Shown here piece after piece: positions 22,289 to 31,486 of a stretch of 41,507 nucleotides of DNA. How positions within the stretch are numbered: the stretch's first letter is position 1; each line of letters opens with the position of its first letter. Under the pieces are notes generated by a model. That model saw only the letters and a program-made list of their open reading frames with translations. It ran no database searches and was not told the origin of the DNA. Source of the DNA: Sphingomonadales bacterium (lineage in GTDB: Bacteria; Pseudomonadota; Alphaproteobacteria; Sphingomonadales; Sphingomonadaceae); NCBI GenBank assembly GCA_028870315.1, contig JAGWPW010000052.1:1-41507 (forward strand), in the 5' to 3' direction. The position numbers and the translations under genes were made by a program.

Positions 22289-23821
22289 ATGAAGCGCGCT
22301 TCAGCAGCGACGAAATGGCGCAGGCGCCGCATCGCCCCGGCCGCCGCGCTGCTCGCCGCGCTTGCCCTGCCGCTGCGCGCGGCGCCGCATGCCGACAGGG
22401 CGCTCGAACAGCAATTGCTCGCCACGATGCAGGTGCTCGCCTCGGATGATTTTCTCGGCCGCGAGCCGGGAACGCCGGGCGAGACGAAGACGCTGCGCTG
22501 GCTCGGGGCGCAATGGTTCGACATCGGCCTTGTCTCGGGCACCAACGATCCCGCGCATCCCTGGTTCGCGCCGGTCACGGTGATCGCGCGGCGGCCGGCG
22601 TTCTCGCTTGCCCGCTTCGGAGTGCGCGAACATGTGATCGGCTTCGATGACCAGCAGGCGCTGGTCCTCACCTCGGGGCGGCGCAGCCTGGTCGAAGGTG
22701 CGCCGCTCGATTTCGTCGGGCGCGGCAGCATTCCGCCGCGCGCCGAGCTTGCCGGCCGGGTCGCGCTGCTGCTCGACCGCGCGCCGCCCGACCAGCGCGA
22801 GCCGGATGACGTCCAGGGCAGCGCCCGGCAGAACGCGCTGCTTGCCGGCGGCGCCGCCGCGGTCGTCACCATCCTCGACGGGCCGCGCAGCCTTGCGAGC
22901 GTTGCCGCCCGCCGCGACCGTCCCGGCTATGCGCTTTCGGGCGAGGCGCTGGGCGGCGATCTCGAAGCCTTCGTCACCGCCGCCGGCTTCGCGCGCGTGC
23001 TTGCCGAGGCCCGCAGCAGCCTCGATGCGCTCGAAAGGGACGCGGACCGGCCCGATTTCACCCCGCATCCGCTTGGCATCACCGCCCATCTCGAAGCGAC
23101 GACCAGCGAAACCACGATCCGCACGCATAACCTCATCGGCAAGCTGCCCGGCCGCCATCCCGAGGCGGGGGCGGTGCTGCTGCTGGCGCATTGGGATCAT
23201 TTCGGCACCTGTGCCCAGCCGCCCGCCGAACATCTCATCTGCAACGGCGCGATCGACAATGCGAGCGGCGTCGCGGCGCTGACCGAGATCGCCCGCCGGC
23301 TCGCCAAGGGGCCGCCGCTCGACCGCGACGTCTATTTTCTCGCCACCACCGCCGAGGAGCTGGGACTGCTCGGCGCCGAAGCCTTCGCCGAAAGCCCGCC
23401 GCTGCCGCTCAGGAGCATCGTTGCCGCCTTCAATCTCGATTCGGTGGCGATTGCGCCCGCCGGAACCGCGGTGGGCATCGTCGGCAAGGGCATGACCGGG
23501 ATCGAGCCCGATATCGTGCGCGTCGCGCGCGCGGCGGGCCGGCGCGTCTCGGACAGCACCGCGCCCAACACCTATATCGGCCGCCAGGACGGCTGGGTGC
23601 TGCTTCATCACGACGTGCCGACGGTGATGATCACCAGCGCCTATGGTGACATGGCGCGTTTGCAGAAGTTCTTCGATGGCGATTACCACCGGCCCAGTGA
23701 CGTGGTGAAGCCGGGGATCGAGCTTGGCGGCGCGGCCGAAGACGTGCTGCTGCATGTCGCCCTGGTGCGCTGGTTCGCCGATCTCAAAACCCGCCCCGGC
23801 GCTTCGCCCATGGTTCATTGA
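22289..23821 (+). CDS. Secreted M28-family aminopeptidase with a PA domain
   Basis: 510 aa with an N-terminal basic-then-hydrophobic signal (residues 10-32). The dinuclear zinc ligands of M28 are all recognisable: His301 and the Asp at 303 (LLAHWDHFG), Asp323 (GAIDNASGVAALTE), Glu356/Glu357 (TTAEELGLLGAEAF), Asp384 (FNLDSVA) and His467 (GDYHRPSD). Residues about 130-240 correspond to an inserted PA domain. The enzyme should act in the periplasm or outside the cell to release N-terminal amino acids. The start has no strong ribosome-binding site, but the ATG gives a complete signal peptide. Confidence 0.9.
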   Translation: MKRASAATKWRRRRIAPAAALLAALALPLRAAPHADRALEQQLLATMQVLASDDFLGREPGTPGETKTLRWLGAQWFDIGLVSGTNDPAHPWFAPVTVIARRPAFSLARFGVREHVIGFDDQQALVLTSGRRSLVEGAPLDFVGRGSIPPRAELAGRVALLLDRAPPDQREPDDVQGSARQNALLAGGAAAVVTILDGPRSLASVAARRDRPGYALSGEALGGDLEAFVTAAGFARVLAEARSSLDALERDADRPDFTPHPLGITAHLEATTSETTIRTHNLIGKLPGRHPEAGAVLLLAHWDHFGTCAQPPAEHLICNGAIDNASGVAALTEIARRLAKGPPLDRDVYFLATTAEELGLLGAEAFAESPPLPLRSIVAAFNLDSVAIAPAGTAVGIVGKGMTGIEPDIVRVARAAGRRVSDSTAPNTYIGRQDGWVLLHHDVPTVMITSAYGDMARLQKFFDGDYHRPSDVVKPGIELGGAAEDVLLHVALVRWFADLKTRPGASPMVH

Positions 23822-23881
23822 CGCGACAGGCGGCGCGCAATAGCCTCTCGTCCGGGCGGATTTCCGCCGAGGAGGGCCATC

Positions 23882-24247
23882 ATGAAGAAATTCCTGCTTC
23901 CTGCCATCGTTATCGCCATTGCCCTGGTTCCGGCAACCGCCGATGCCGCGCAGTGCCGCAATTCGGCGACCGGCAAATTCGCCAAATGCGGCACCGCCGG
24001 TGCGGTTCCGGCGAGCCAGTATGTCGCCAAGGGCAAGAGCGCGAAATCGGCCACCCCCGCCGCGCCCGCCGCGCCAGCGGCGGCTGCCGCCCCCGCCAAG
24101 TCCGGAAAGATGGCGGGGATGCTGGGGCTGATGAAGCCCAAGCCCAAGGTCGCGCCGGCCCCCGCCAAGCCGGCCAAGCCCGCGCGCTGCAAGACCGCCA
24201 AGGGCAAATTCGTCAAATGCGGCACGCCGGGCGCAACGCCGGGCTGA
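23882..24247 (+). CDS. Small secreted Ala/Lys-rich protein with a duplicated motif
   Basis: 121 aa. A signal peptide (KKFLLPAIVIAIALVPATADA) is followed by two copies of a short Cys-containing motif, CRNSATGKFAKCGT (about residues 24-37) and CKTAKGKFVKCGT near the end, separated by an Ala/Pro/Lys linker (SATPAAPAAP, KPKPKVAPAPAKPAKPA) that is probably disordered. The four cysteines could form two small disulfide hairpins in the periplasm. I know no named family. GAGGAGGG precedes the ATG, and a strong terminator follows, so it is a short monocistronic transcript. Confidence 0.75.
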   Translation: MKKFLLPAIVIAIALVPATADAAQCRNSATGKFAKCGTAGAVPASQYVAKGKSAKSATPAAPAAPAAAAAPAKSGKMAGMLGLMKPKPKVAPAPAKPAKPARCKTAKGKFVKCGTPGATPG

Positions 24248-24268
24248 TTGATCGGTATCGCTTGTTCG

Positions 24269-24304
24269 CGGCGCGGGGGAGCGAAGGCTCGCCCGCGCCG
24301 TTTT
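24269..24304 (+). terminator. Strong intrinsic terminator after the small secreted protein
   Basis: A 9-bp perfect stem (CGGCGCGGG at 24269-24277, CCCGCGCCG at 24292-24300) encloses a second inner pairing GAGC/GCTC and is followed directly by TTTT. Stem, loop and tail are all textbook for a Rho-independent terminator on the plus strand. Confidence 0.9.
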
Positions 24305-24332
24305 CGGCATGCGATGGCTGAAACCGGCATGG

Positions 24333-25430
24333 TCACAGGGTGACCGGAATCGCCGAATTGCGCAGCGCCAGCCTTCGGCTGATTTCCTTGCGAAGCGGCG
24401 CATCGATGGCATGCACCGCGATTGTCGCGGCGCCGACGACGAAAACGATGAATAGCGTTCCCCCTTCGGCCATCGACAGTCCAAGCTTCGAGATCATGTA
24501 ACTCATTACGGTCAGAACGGCGACGTGCAAGGCATACACGGCGTAGGATATGTCGCCGAAATAGCTGAAAACGCCGGCCAGAACTGGCGGCGGCTCGATA
24601 AGCAGCCCCAATCCCAGAAGGAGGGGAAAAAGCAGGCAGACAGTAAAAAGTTCGATAGCGGCTTCGTGGATAAAATGCCCATGGCCGAGTGCCAAGGCCA
24701 GAATGGCAACTGGAATCATCGCCCACCATGAAGTCGTTATCCGATTGAGCGGAAAATGTCGTGCAAACAACATCCCGACACAGAAAGAAAACATTGTTCT
24801 AAGAAGTCCTCCTGACGCATTGCTCCATCCTGAACCCATATCGAAATAAAACGGACTTTTTAATAAAAAAAATATAAATATTATAGAAAATATAGATATA
24901 AATAGAATAAAAATAGATCTCAATTTTATTAAAATATATGCAAAAAATATGTTAGATATAAATTCGAAAAATAGAGACCATGATGGAACGTTTAACGGAA
25001 ATAAAGCATTCGATCCAAATGGAGTAGGCAGCATCGCTGAGCCGATTAATAGTCTAATCAATATGGTCACGACCTCTGGGCCGTGGTGAGAGTGAATGCG
25101 CCAGATAATGTCCAACAATGCAGCGACGATCAGTCCGGTAAAATAGAGCGGATAGAGGCGAACAAGTCGCATTTCGAGAAATCGACCGGGGCTGAGACCG
25201 CGTGCCAGCCTGGGCTCGTAATTCACGGCGATGACAAATCCGCTCAGCGCGAAAAACAGGTCGACGGCCAGATAGCCGGAAGCGAACCAGTGCGTCTGCT
25301 GCAATCCAAAATGATAGAGCGCGACCGCCACCGCAGCCAGACCGCGCATCCCATCCAGTGTGATGTAGCGCTTTCGCCGGAGATCGCGTACAATACTCAA
25401 ACGGCGTATCCGTAAAATGCGCTGCGGCAT
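24333..25430 (-). CDS. Acyltransferase-3 (OafA/YrhL-type) membrane protein
   Basis: 365 aa with about ten hydrophobic segments. The N-terminal signature YITLDGMRGLAAVAVALYHFG and DLFFALSGFVIAVNYEPRLARGLSPGRFLEMRLVRLYPLYF is that of acyltransferase family 3, which transfers acetyl or other acyl groups to surface glycans or lipids in the inner membrane. The DNA for residues about 150-200 is extremely AT-rich (24840-25000, with runs of A and T) in an otherwise GC-rich window, suggesting recent acquisition or an unusual hydrophobic-codon segment. The start at 25430 (MPQRILRI) is the first ATG of the frame; there is no clear ribosome-binding site. Confidence 0.9.
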   Translation of the reverse strand: MPQRILRIRRLSIVRDLRRKRYITLDGMRGLAAVAVALYHFGLQQTHWFASGYLAVDLFFALSGFVIAVNYEPRLARGLSPGRFLEMRLVRLYPLYFTGLIVAALLDIIWRIHSHHGPEVVTILIRLLIGSAMLPTPFGSNALFPLNVPSWSLFFEFISNIFFAYILIKLRSIFILFISIFSIIFIFFLLKSPFYFDMGSGWSNASGGLLRTMFSFCVGMLFARHFPLNRITTSWWAMIPVAILALALGHGHFIHEAAIELFTVCLLFPLLLGLGLLIEPPPVLAGVFSYFGDISYAVYALHVAVLTVMSYMISKLGLSMAEGGTLFIVFVVGAATIAVHAIDAPLRKEISRRLALRNSAIPVTL

Positions 25431-25559
25431 GGGTTTGCGCGTCAAATGGCACAGGCGCAACACCGAGCGCAAGGCGCATATGCCGCGCGAATGCCGGCAT
25501 TGGTGCAGAGCAGCGCCCCGATTTGTAAATCCGCCTCTGGCCCTTTGCCGCGGGCTTGA

Positions 25560-27062
<1,503 letters not shown>

Positions 27063-27083
27063 CGCCCCGGCGCAGCCTGCGCG

Positions 27084-28262
27084 ATGACGCCTGCGGCGCG
27101 CGTTCAGGCGGCGATCGAGATTCTCGATACGATCATCGTCGCGGCGCGCGGGCAGGGCGCGCCCGCCGATCGCCTGGTCGCCGACTGGTTCCGCAGCCGC
27201 CGCTTTGCCGGCAGCGCCGACCGGCGGGCGGTGCGCGCGCTGGTCTTTGCTGCGGTGCGCGCCTGCGGCGAGGTGCCGGCAAGCGGCCGCGCGGCGATGC
27301 TGGCGCTGGCTTTCGATGATCCCGCGCTCGCGGGGCTGTTCGATGGATCGCCGCATGGCCCCGCGCCGGTCGCGGATGGCGAGCCGGTGGCGGCGCGCGC
27401 GCCGATGCCGGGCTGGCTGGCCGAGGCGCTGGCGAGCAGCGGCATCGATGCCGCGGGCCAGCAGGCGTTGCTCACGCGCGCACCGCTCGATATCAGGGTC
27501 AACAGCCTCAAGGCCGACCGGGCGAGCCTGGCGCTGCCGGTCGCGGCCGCGCCGACCGCCGCGCCGCAGGGCCTGCGCCTGCCGTCCGGAACGCAGGTCG
27601 AAGCATGGCCGGCGTGGCGCGACGGGTTGATCGAGGTGCAGGACACCGGCTCGCAATTGCTGTGCGAGGCGGTATCGGCCGCGCCCGGCGAGTCGGTGAT
27701 CGACCTGTGTGCCGGCGCGGGCGGCAAGACGCTGGCGCTGGCAGCAGCGATGGCCGGGCTTGGCCGGCTGATCGCCTGCGACATCGATCGCGCGCGGCTT
27801 GCCCGGCTTCATCCGCGCGCGGCGCGCGCCGGCGCGGGGCTGATCGAGACCCGGTTGCTCGATCCGGAGCGCGAGGCGCTGGCGCTTGCCGACTGGGCCG
27901 GCCGCGCCGATGCGGTGCTGGTCGATGCCCCCTGTTCGGGCACGGGCACGCTGCGCCGCAATCCCGAGGCGCGCTGGCGGCTGAGCCCGGCGGCGATTGG
28001 CAGGCTTTGCGCGGTGCAGGCGCGGCTGCTCGACGTCGCGGCCGGGCTGGTGCGGCCCGGCGGGCGCCTCGTCTTCGCGACCTGCTCGCTGCTCGATGCC
28101 GAGGGATGCGCGCAGATCGCCGGCTTCCTCGCGGCGCATCGCGGCTGGCGCGCGGCGCCCCCTGCGCTGCCTGCCGGGCGCGCGCAGGGCGCGGGATGGC
28201 GGCTCACCCCGGGCGACGACGGCACCGACGGCTTTTTCGTCGCAAGGCTCGAACGGCTGTGA
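27084..28262 (+). CDS. RsmB/NOP2-type RNA (cytosine-5) methyltransferase
   Basis: 392 aa. The SAM-binding motif is VIDLCAGAGGKT at 205-216; the two catalytic cysteines are Cys284 (VDAPCSGTGTLRRNPEARWR) and Cys334 (FATCSLL), in the usual motif IV and VI arrangement. An N-terminal helical region (residues 1-100) resembles a reduced NusB-like domain as in RsmB, which methylates C967 of 16S rRNA. NOP2/RsmF-like specificity is the alternative. It is tightly placed after guaB. Confidence 0.85.
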   Translation: MTPAARVQAAIEILDTIIVAARGQGAPADRLVADWFRSRRFAGSADRRAVRALVFAAVRACGEVPASGRAAMLALAFDDPALAGLFDGSPHGPAPVADGEPVAARAPMPGWLAEALASSGIDAAGQQALLTRAPLDIRVNSLKADRASLALPVAAAPTAAPQGLRLPSGTQVEAWPAWRDGLIEVQDTGSQLLCEAVSAAPGESVIDLCAGAGGKTLALAAAMAGLGRLIACDIDRARLARLHPRAARAGAGLIETRLLDPEREALALADWAGRADAVLVDAPCSGTGTLRRNPEARWRLSPAAIGRLCAVQARLLDVAAGLVRPGGRLVFATCSLLDAEGCAQIAGFLAAHRGWRAAPPALPAGRAQGAGWRLTPGDDGTDGFFVARLERL

Positions 28263-28347
28263 TAGCAGCCTGACGATGGACGGCAGCGTTCCTTCGTCCG
28301 CGCCGCGTCTTGCGGGCCAGCGGCGGGAGGCGATCAAGGATCTGGCG

Positions 28348-28851
28348 ATGCGGTATTTCCCGGTGGCTCTGGCATTGTCGCTGCTTGCCGGGCTGACCGC
28401 GAGCGCCAGCCATTCGACCCCGGCGCAGGTGCTCGAACCACGCGCTGCCGCGCTGGAGGACGAGGGCCGGGCCGCGCTTGCCGCCGGCCATGTCGAGGTC
28501 GCGACCGATGCGTTCGAGGCGGCGCTGGCGGTGCAGCCGGGCGCGACCGTGCTCGTGCTCGATCTCGCCGGGGCGGCGCGGCAGCGCGGTATGCCGGGCG
28601 AGGCGGTGCATTATTATCGCGACGTGCTGGCCGCCGATCCGCAGAATGTCGAGGCGCTGGCCGGCGAGGGCGCCGCGCTTGCCGAAAAGGGCGCGGTTGA
28701 AAAGGCGCGGCGCAATCTTGCCGAGGTCGAAAGCCTGTGCGGCAAGGATTGCCCATCGGCGCGTGCGCTGGCGGCGGCGATCGCCAAGGGGCCGGCGCCG
28801 CGGGTCGTCAGCGCCGAGGAGATGAAGCCGCGCCCCACCCTGGCCAATTAG
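28348..28851 (+). CDS. Secreted TPR-repeat protein (167 aa)
   Basis: A short signal peptide (RYFPVALALSLLAGLTASAS) precedes two to three TPR-type helical hairpins (EDEGRAALAAGHVEVATDAFEAALAVQPGAT, AARQRGMPGEAVHYYRDVLAADPQNVEALAGEGAALAEKGAVEKARRNL). The protein is probably periplasmic and acts in protein-protein contacts. Start at 28348 is chosen for the signal peptide; an ATG at 28276 in the same frame is less likely. A strong bidirectional terminator hairpin lies downstream. Confidence 0.75.
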   Translation: MRYFPVALALSLLAGLTASASHSTPAQVLEPRAAALEDEGRAALAAGHVEVATDAFEAALAVQPGATVLVLDLAGAARQRGMPGEAVHYYRDVLAADPQNVEALAGEGAALAEKGAVEKARRNLAEVESLCGKDCPSARALAAAIAKGPAPRVVSAEEMKPRPTLAN

Positions 28852-28880
28852 GGCATCGCGCCGAAAGGTGATGCAATGAC

Positions 28881-28934
28881 AAAACCCGGAGCACAATGCG
28901 GGCTTTCAAGCAAGCGCGCATTGTGCTCCGGATT
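28881..28934. terminator. Bidirectional terminator between convergent genes
   Basis: A perfect 15-bp stem (CCGGAGCACAATGCG at 28886-28900, CGCATTGTGCTCCGG at 28917-28931) separates the plus-strand TPR gene from the minus-strand PEP-CTERM gene. On the minus strand the stem is followed by GTTTTG, on the plus strand by ATTGTTT. The position just beyond both stops supports a shared terminator. Confidence 0.8.
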
Positions 28935-28937
28935 GTT

Positions 28938-29561
28938 TCAAGCCGCGAGCCGGAAGCGGGTTTGACGTTGCCGCATCCCGAAACCGATCAGGCCGAAACC
29001 GGCAAGCATAAAGGCCCAGGTGGCGGGTTCGGGAACCGACGCGAATTCAATGTTCGAGACACCGGGATTGACCCCGTTGGCGGCCACCACGGTATATTTG
29101 ACGTATTGTGCCGAAATGCCGGGCAAGGAACCGACAAAAAGGAAATCGGACGGCGAGGTCGTGCTCGATGGCGCGAGTTTGGTGAAGCTATACAGCGAGG
29201 ACGAAGCGGTCGTGAATGTGGCGTCGGTAAACGCCTGGATCGTGAAGCTGGTGGTAAAGTCATAGAGGCCACCATAAAACGCGCCATTGCCGCCGCCGGA
29301 AGTGACGCGATCGGTGACGTCCACCGCGGACAGCGCGTAAACGCCGGGCAGCGTCAATTCGAGAAAGGAGCCTGCCCCGCCACCATTCGACGCCCAGTCG
29401 GTGTTCGCCGCATTGGCGCCAGTGTCGATCGCGTAGGACGCGTCGAAGCCCGGATAGGCGGAACTGGCCACAGCAAGCGACGGCAGCACGGTTGCCGCGG
29501 TTGCCGGCAGGCTCACCGTGGTGGCAGCCAGCGCCATGAGCGAATATACCACCTTGCGCAT
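28938..29561 (-). CDS. PEP-CTERM-sorted secreted protein, F5/8-like (207 aa)
   Basis: A signal peptide (residues 1-23, ending ATAA) precedes a beta-type domain whose pattern, YAIDTGANAANTDWAS, SFLELTLPGVYALSAVDVTDRV and YVKYTVVAANG, recalls the galactose-binding/F5-8 type C (discoidin) fold, suggesting carbohydrate binding; this is a by-eye resemblance. The C-terminus (176-200) is a PEP-CTERM signal: VPEPATWAFMLAGFGLIGFGMRQRQ, in the PEPxxW form also seen in the first such protein. Expected fate: export, exosortase processing and release or surface retention with exopolysaccharide. GGGAG lies upstream of the ATG, and a near-consensus sigma-54 promoter lies about 50 bp before it. Confidence 0.88.
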   Translation of the reverse strand: MRKVVYSLMALAATTVSLPATAATVLPSLAVASSAYPGFDASYAIDTGANAANTDWASNGGGAGSFLELTLPGVYALSAVDVTDRVTSGGGNGAFYGGLYDFTTSFTIQAFTDATFTTASSSLYSFTKLAPSSTTSPSDFLFVGSLPGISAQYVKYTVVAANGVNPGVSNIEFASVPEPATWAFMLAGFGLIGFGMRQRQTRFRLAA

Positions 29562-29608
29562 TTACCAGACTCCCGCTTTGCATCGGCTTGTCGCCACGCA
29601 GTTCTCTA

Positions 29609-29625
29609 AGCAATTTTCGTGCCAA
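29609..29625 (-). promoter_or_regulatory. Near-consensus sigma-54 (-24/-12) promoter of the second PEP-CTERM gene
   Basis: Read on the minus strand this is TTGGCACGAAAATTGCT, an essentially perfect sigma-54 promoter (TTGGCAC-N5-TTGCT), with the GG and GC exactly 12 bp apart. The predicted start site is near 29598, leaving a leader of about 37 bases to the ATG at 29561. With the match upstream of the other PEP-CTERM gene, it supports RpoN control of both. Confidence 0.85.
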
Positions 29626-29670
29626 AGCAATTAACAATTGAATTATCAAGAGATAAATTTTCGGCTGGAC

Positions 29671-29691
29671 GACAATGTAAGATAATTTGAC
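29671..29691 (-). promoter_or_regulatory. Candidate activator element upstream of the second sigma-54 promoter
   Basis: On the minus strand this reads GTCAAATTATCTTACATTG and then TC, about 73-93 bases upstream of the predicted start site. It resembles two elements upstream of the other PEP-CTERM gene (11490-11507 and, inverted, 11525-11542). Activators of sigma-54 bind at such distances; which one is unknown here. Confidence 0.4.
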
Positions 29692-29715
29692 GGTTCCCGG
29701 GACGGACGGTGGCCC

Positions 29716-29738
29716 AAAGCGCGCGCTTTCGCGCGTTT
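29716..29738 (-). terminator. Possible terminator of the serS-surE-nlpD operon
   Basis: A CGCGCG / CGCGCG stem (29720-29725 and 29730-29735) with a 4-nt loop, extended by A-T and G-T pairs, lies about 60 bp past the nlpD-like stop; the minus-strand tail is CTTTGG, so the T tract is short. Plausible but modest. Confidence 0.35.
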
Positions 29739-29798
29739 GGAACGGGTTCTGGGACGTGGTGCCTCCTTCGATGGCAGGATGCGCTTTGGCGCGATGCA

Positions 29799-30725
29799 CT
29801 ATCTCGCCTCGGGGCTCTTGTTCCGGGTGCTGCGGTGATGGCGCGGCGATGTTTCGCCGCCTTTGTCCAGCACAATTCCCGGATCGACCGGCCGGTCGTG
29901 ATGACGCAGTTCGAAATGGAGTTCGTCGCGCCGGGCACGGCCCGAGTGGCCGGCGCGGCCGATGCGCGCGCCGCCGCGCACCTTCTCGCCCCGGGCAACG
30001 GCGATGCGCGACAGGAAACCATAGGCCGACTGCCAGCCATCGCCATGGTCGATCACCACGAGATTGCCGAAATCGCGCGGCTCGCGCCCGGCGAAGATCA
30101 CCCGCCCCGCCGCCGCCGCGCGCACGACGGCGCCGTGGGTTGCGGCGATGTCGATGCCGTCGTGGTAATCGGCTGCGGTGCGCGAGGTGAAGCCGCGCAG
30201 CACCGCGCCCTTGAGCGGCACGGAAAAGCGCGGTGCCGCGGTGGTGTCAGCGGCGTTTGCCGGCTCGGCCGCGGAGACGGGCGGGGCGGCGGCATCGGCC
30301 GCCGGCTGCGGCGCGCCGATCAGCGTCGGGATCAGCAGGCGCTGCCCCGGCTGGAGCGGCGCCTCGGGCGCAAGGCCGTTGGCGACCGCGATCGTGCGCC
30401 ACGGCACGCCCGTGCTAAAGGCGATGTCGAAGCCCGTCTCGCCCTCCGTGACGCGGTGGTGGCGGGTGCGCGGCAGGCGCAGCTTCTGGCCGGGATGGAC
30501 GCGCCAGGGCTGTTTCAGATGGTTTGCCTCGGCGATCAGCCCGCGCGGAACCTTCGCGCGCCGGGCAATGCCGCCCAGCGTCTCGCCCGGCCGGACGACA
30601 TGGACGCTTTCCTCGGCGGGCGCGGCTGCCGCCCCGGCATCGGGCCGCGAATGGGCCGGGCGTTTCGCGAGCGCGCCGGTTGCCACCAGCGCGAGCAGGA
30701 TCGCGGCGGCGGCGGCCGGCCTCAC
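29799..30725 (-). CDS. NlpD-like LysM and degenerate LytM protein
   Basis: About 308 aa. A signal peptide (AAAAAILLALVATGALA) precedes two LysM modules (about 42-86 and 89-133) and a C-terminal M23/LytM domain (about 170-285). The zinc ligands His188, Asp192 and His270 are kept (YHDGIDIAA, ELHFELR), but the two catalytic histidines are replaced: the YxHL position is Phe237 (YGFLSR) and the first His of HxH is Glu268. This pattern resembles EnvC/NlpD-type regulators, which activate amidases without cutting peptidoglycan themselves. The position after surE is the common surE-nlpD arrangement. GTG at 30725 forms a GTGA overlap with the surE stop; an alternative GTG lies at 30737. Confidence 0.85.
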   Translation of the reverse strand: MRPAAAAAILLALVATGALAKRPAHSRPDAGAAAAPAEESVHVVRPGETLGGIARRAKVPRGLIAEANHLKQPWRVHPGQKLRLPRTRHHRVTEGETGFDIAFSTGVPWRTIAVANGLAPEAPLQPGQRLLIPTLIGAPQPAADAAAPPVSAAEPANAADTTAAPRFSVPLKGAVLRGFTSRTAADYHDGIDIAATHGAVVRAAAAGRVIFAGREPRDFGNLVVIDHGDGWQSAYGFLSRIAVARGEKVRGGARIGRAGHSGRARRDELHFELRHHDRPVDPGIVLDKGGETSPRHHRSTRNKSPEAR

Positions 30726-31486
30726 CGCCGGTAGCACTCCCCCAGCCGCGCGAGCGAGGACTCATGCGTCAGGTCGAGGTGCAGCGGCGTCACCGCAACG
30801 AAGCCGTCGGCGATCGCTTCGAGGTCGGTCGCGTGGCCCGGCGTATGCTCGATGCCGTGGAGACCGAACCAGTAATAGCGATAGCCGCGCGGATCGGTGC
30901 CTTCGACCAGCGAGCCGCGCGCGTAATCGTGGAAGCCCTGGCGGACGACGCGGATGCCGCGCACCGCATCGGCGGCGATCGGCGGGAAGTTGACATTGAC
31001 GAGGGTGCGCGGCGCAAAGCGCATCGCCAGCAGCGGGCGCAGCACTGCCTCGCCCCATTGCGCGGCCGCCTCGAACGAGACCGCATCGCCCACCCCCTCG
31101 CTGCGATAGACCTGGCTCAGCGCCACCGAGCGGATGCCGGCGAGCGCGCCTTCGAGCGCGGCGGCGACGGTGCCCGAATAGGTGACATCGTCGCCGAGAT
31201 TGGCGCCGCGGTTGACGCCTGAAAGGATGCAGTCAGGCGGGCCGGGCATGATCTTGCGTAGCGCCATGGTGACCGCATCGGTCGGGGTGCCGCTGACCGA
31301 GAAGCGCCGCGGGGCATGTTCGCGCAGCCGCACCGGCCGCGTCAGGGTCAGCGAATGGCCCGCGCCCGATTGCTCCTCGGCGGGCGCGCAGATCCAGATA
31401 TCGTCCGAAAACCCGCGCGCGATTGCCTCCAGAACCTTGAGCCCCGGCGCATTGATGCCATCGTCGTTGGTGAGAAGGATGCGCAT
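30722..31486 (-). CDS. surE: 5'-nucleotidase SurE
   Basis: 254 aa. The start RILLTNDDGINAPGL gives the metal ligands Asp8 and Asp9; Ser40 lies in APAEEQSGAGHSLT and Asn92 in LSGVNRGANLGDDVTYSGTVAAA. SurE is a metal-dependent nucleoside 5'/3'-monophosphatase with exopolyphosphatase activity. The ATG overlaps the serS stop (TGATG), and the gene itself overlaps the nlpD-like gene by 4 bp, so the three genes are one coupled operon. The gene order surE then nlpD-like is conserved in many proteobacteria. Confidence 0.95.
   Translation of the reverse strand: MRILLTNDDGINAPGLKVLEAIARGFSDDIWICAPAEEQSGAGHSLTLTRPVRLREHAPRRFSVSGTPTDAVTMALRKIMPGPPDCILSGVNRGANLGDDVTYSGTVAAALEGALAGIRSVALSQVYRSEGVGDAVSFEAAAQWGEAVLRPLLAMRFAPRTLVNVNFPPIAADAVRGIRVVRQGFHDYARGSLVEGTDPRGYRYYWFGLHGIEHTPGHATDLEAIADGFVAVTPLHLDLTHESSLARLGECYRR

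Noticed and set aside
22301..24484. 727-codon open frame on the minus strand opposite the M28 peptidase
   Set aside because: The peptidase has all expected ligands; the antisense frame has none and spans a strong terminator.
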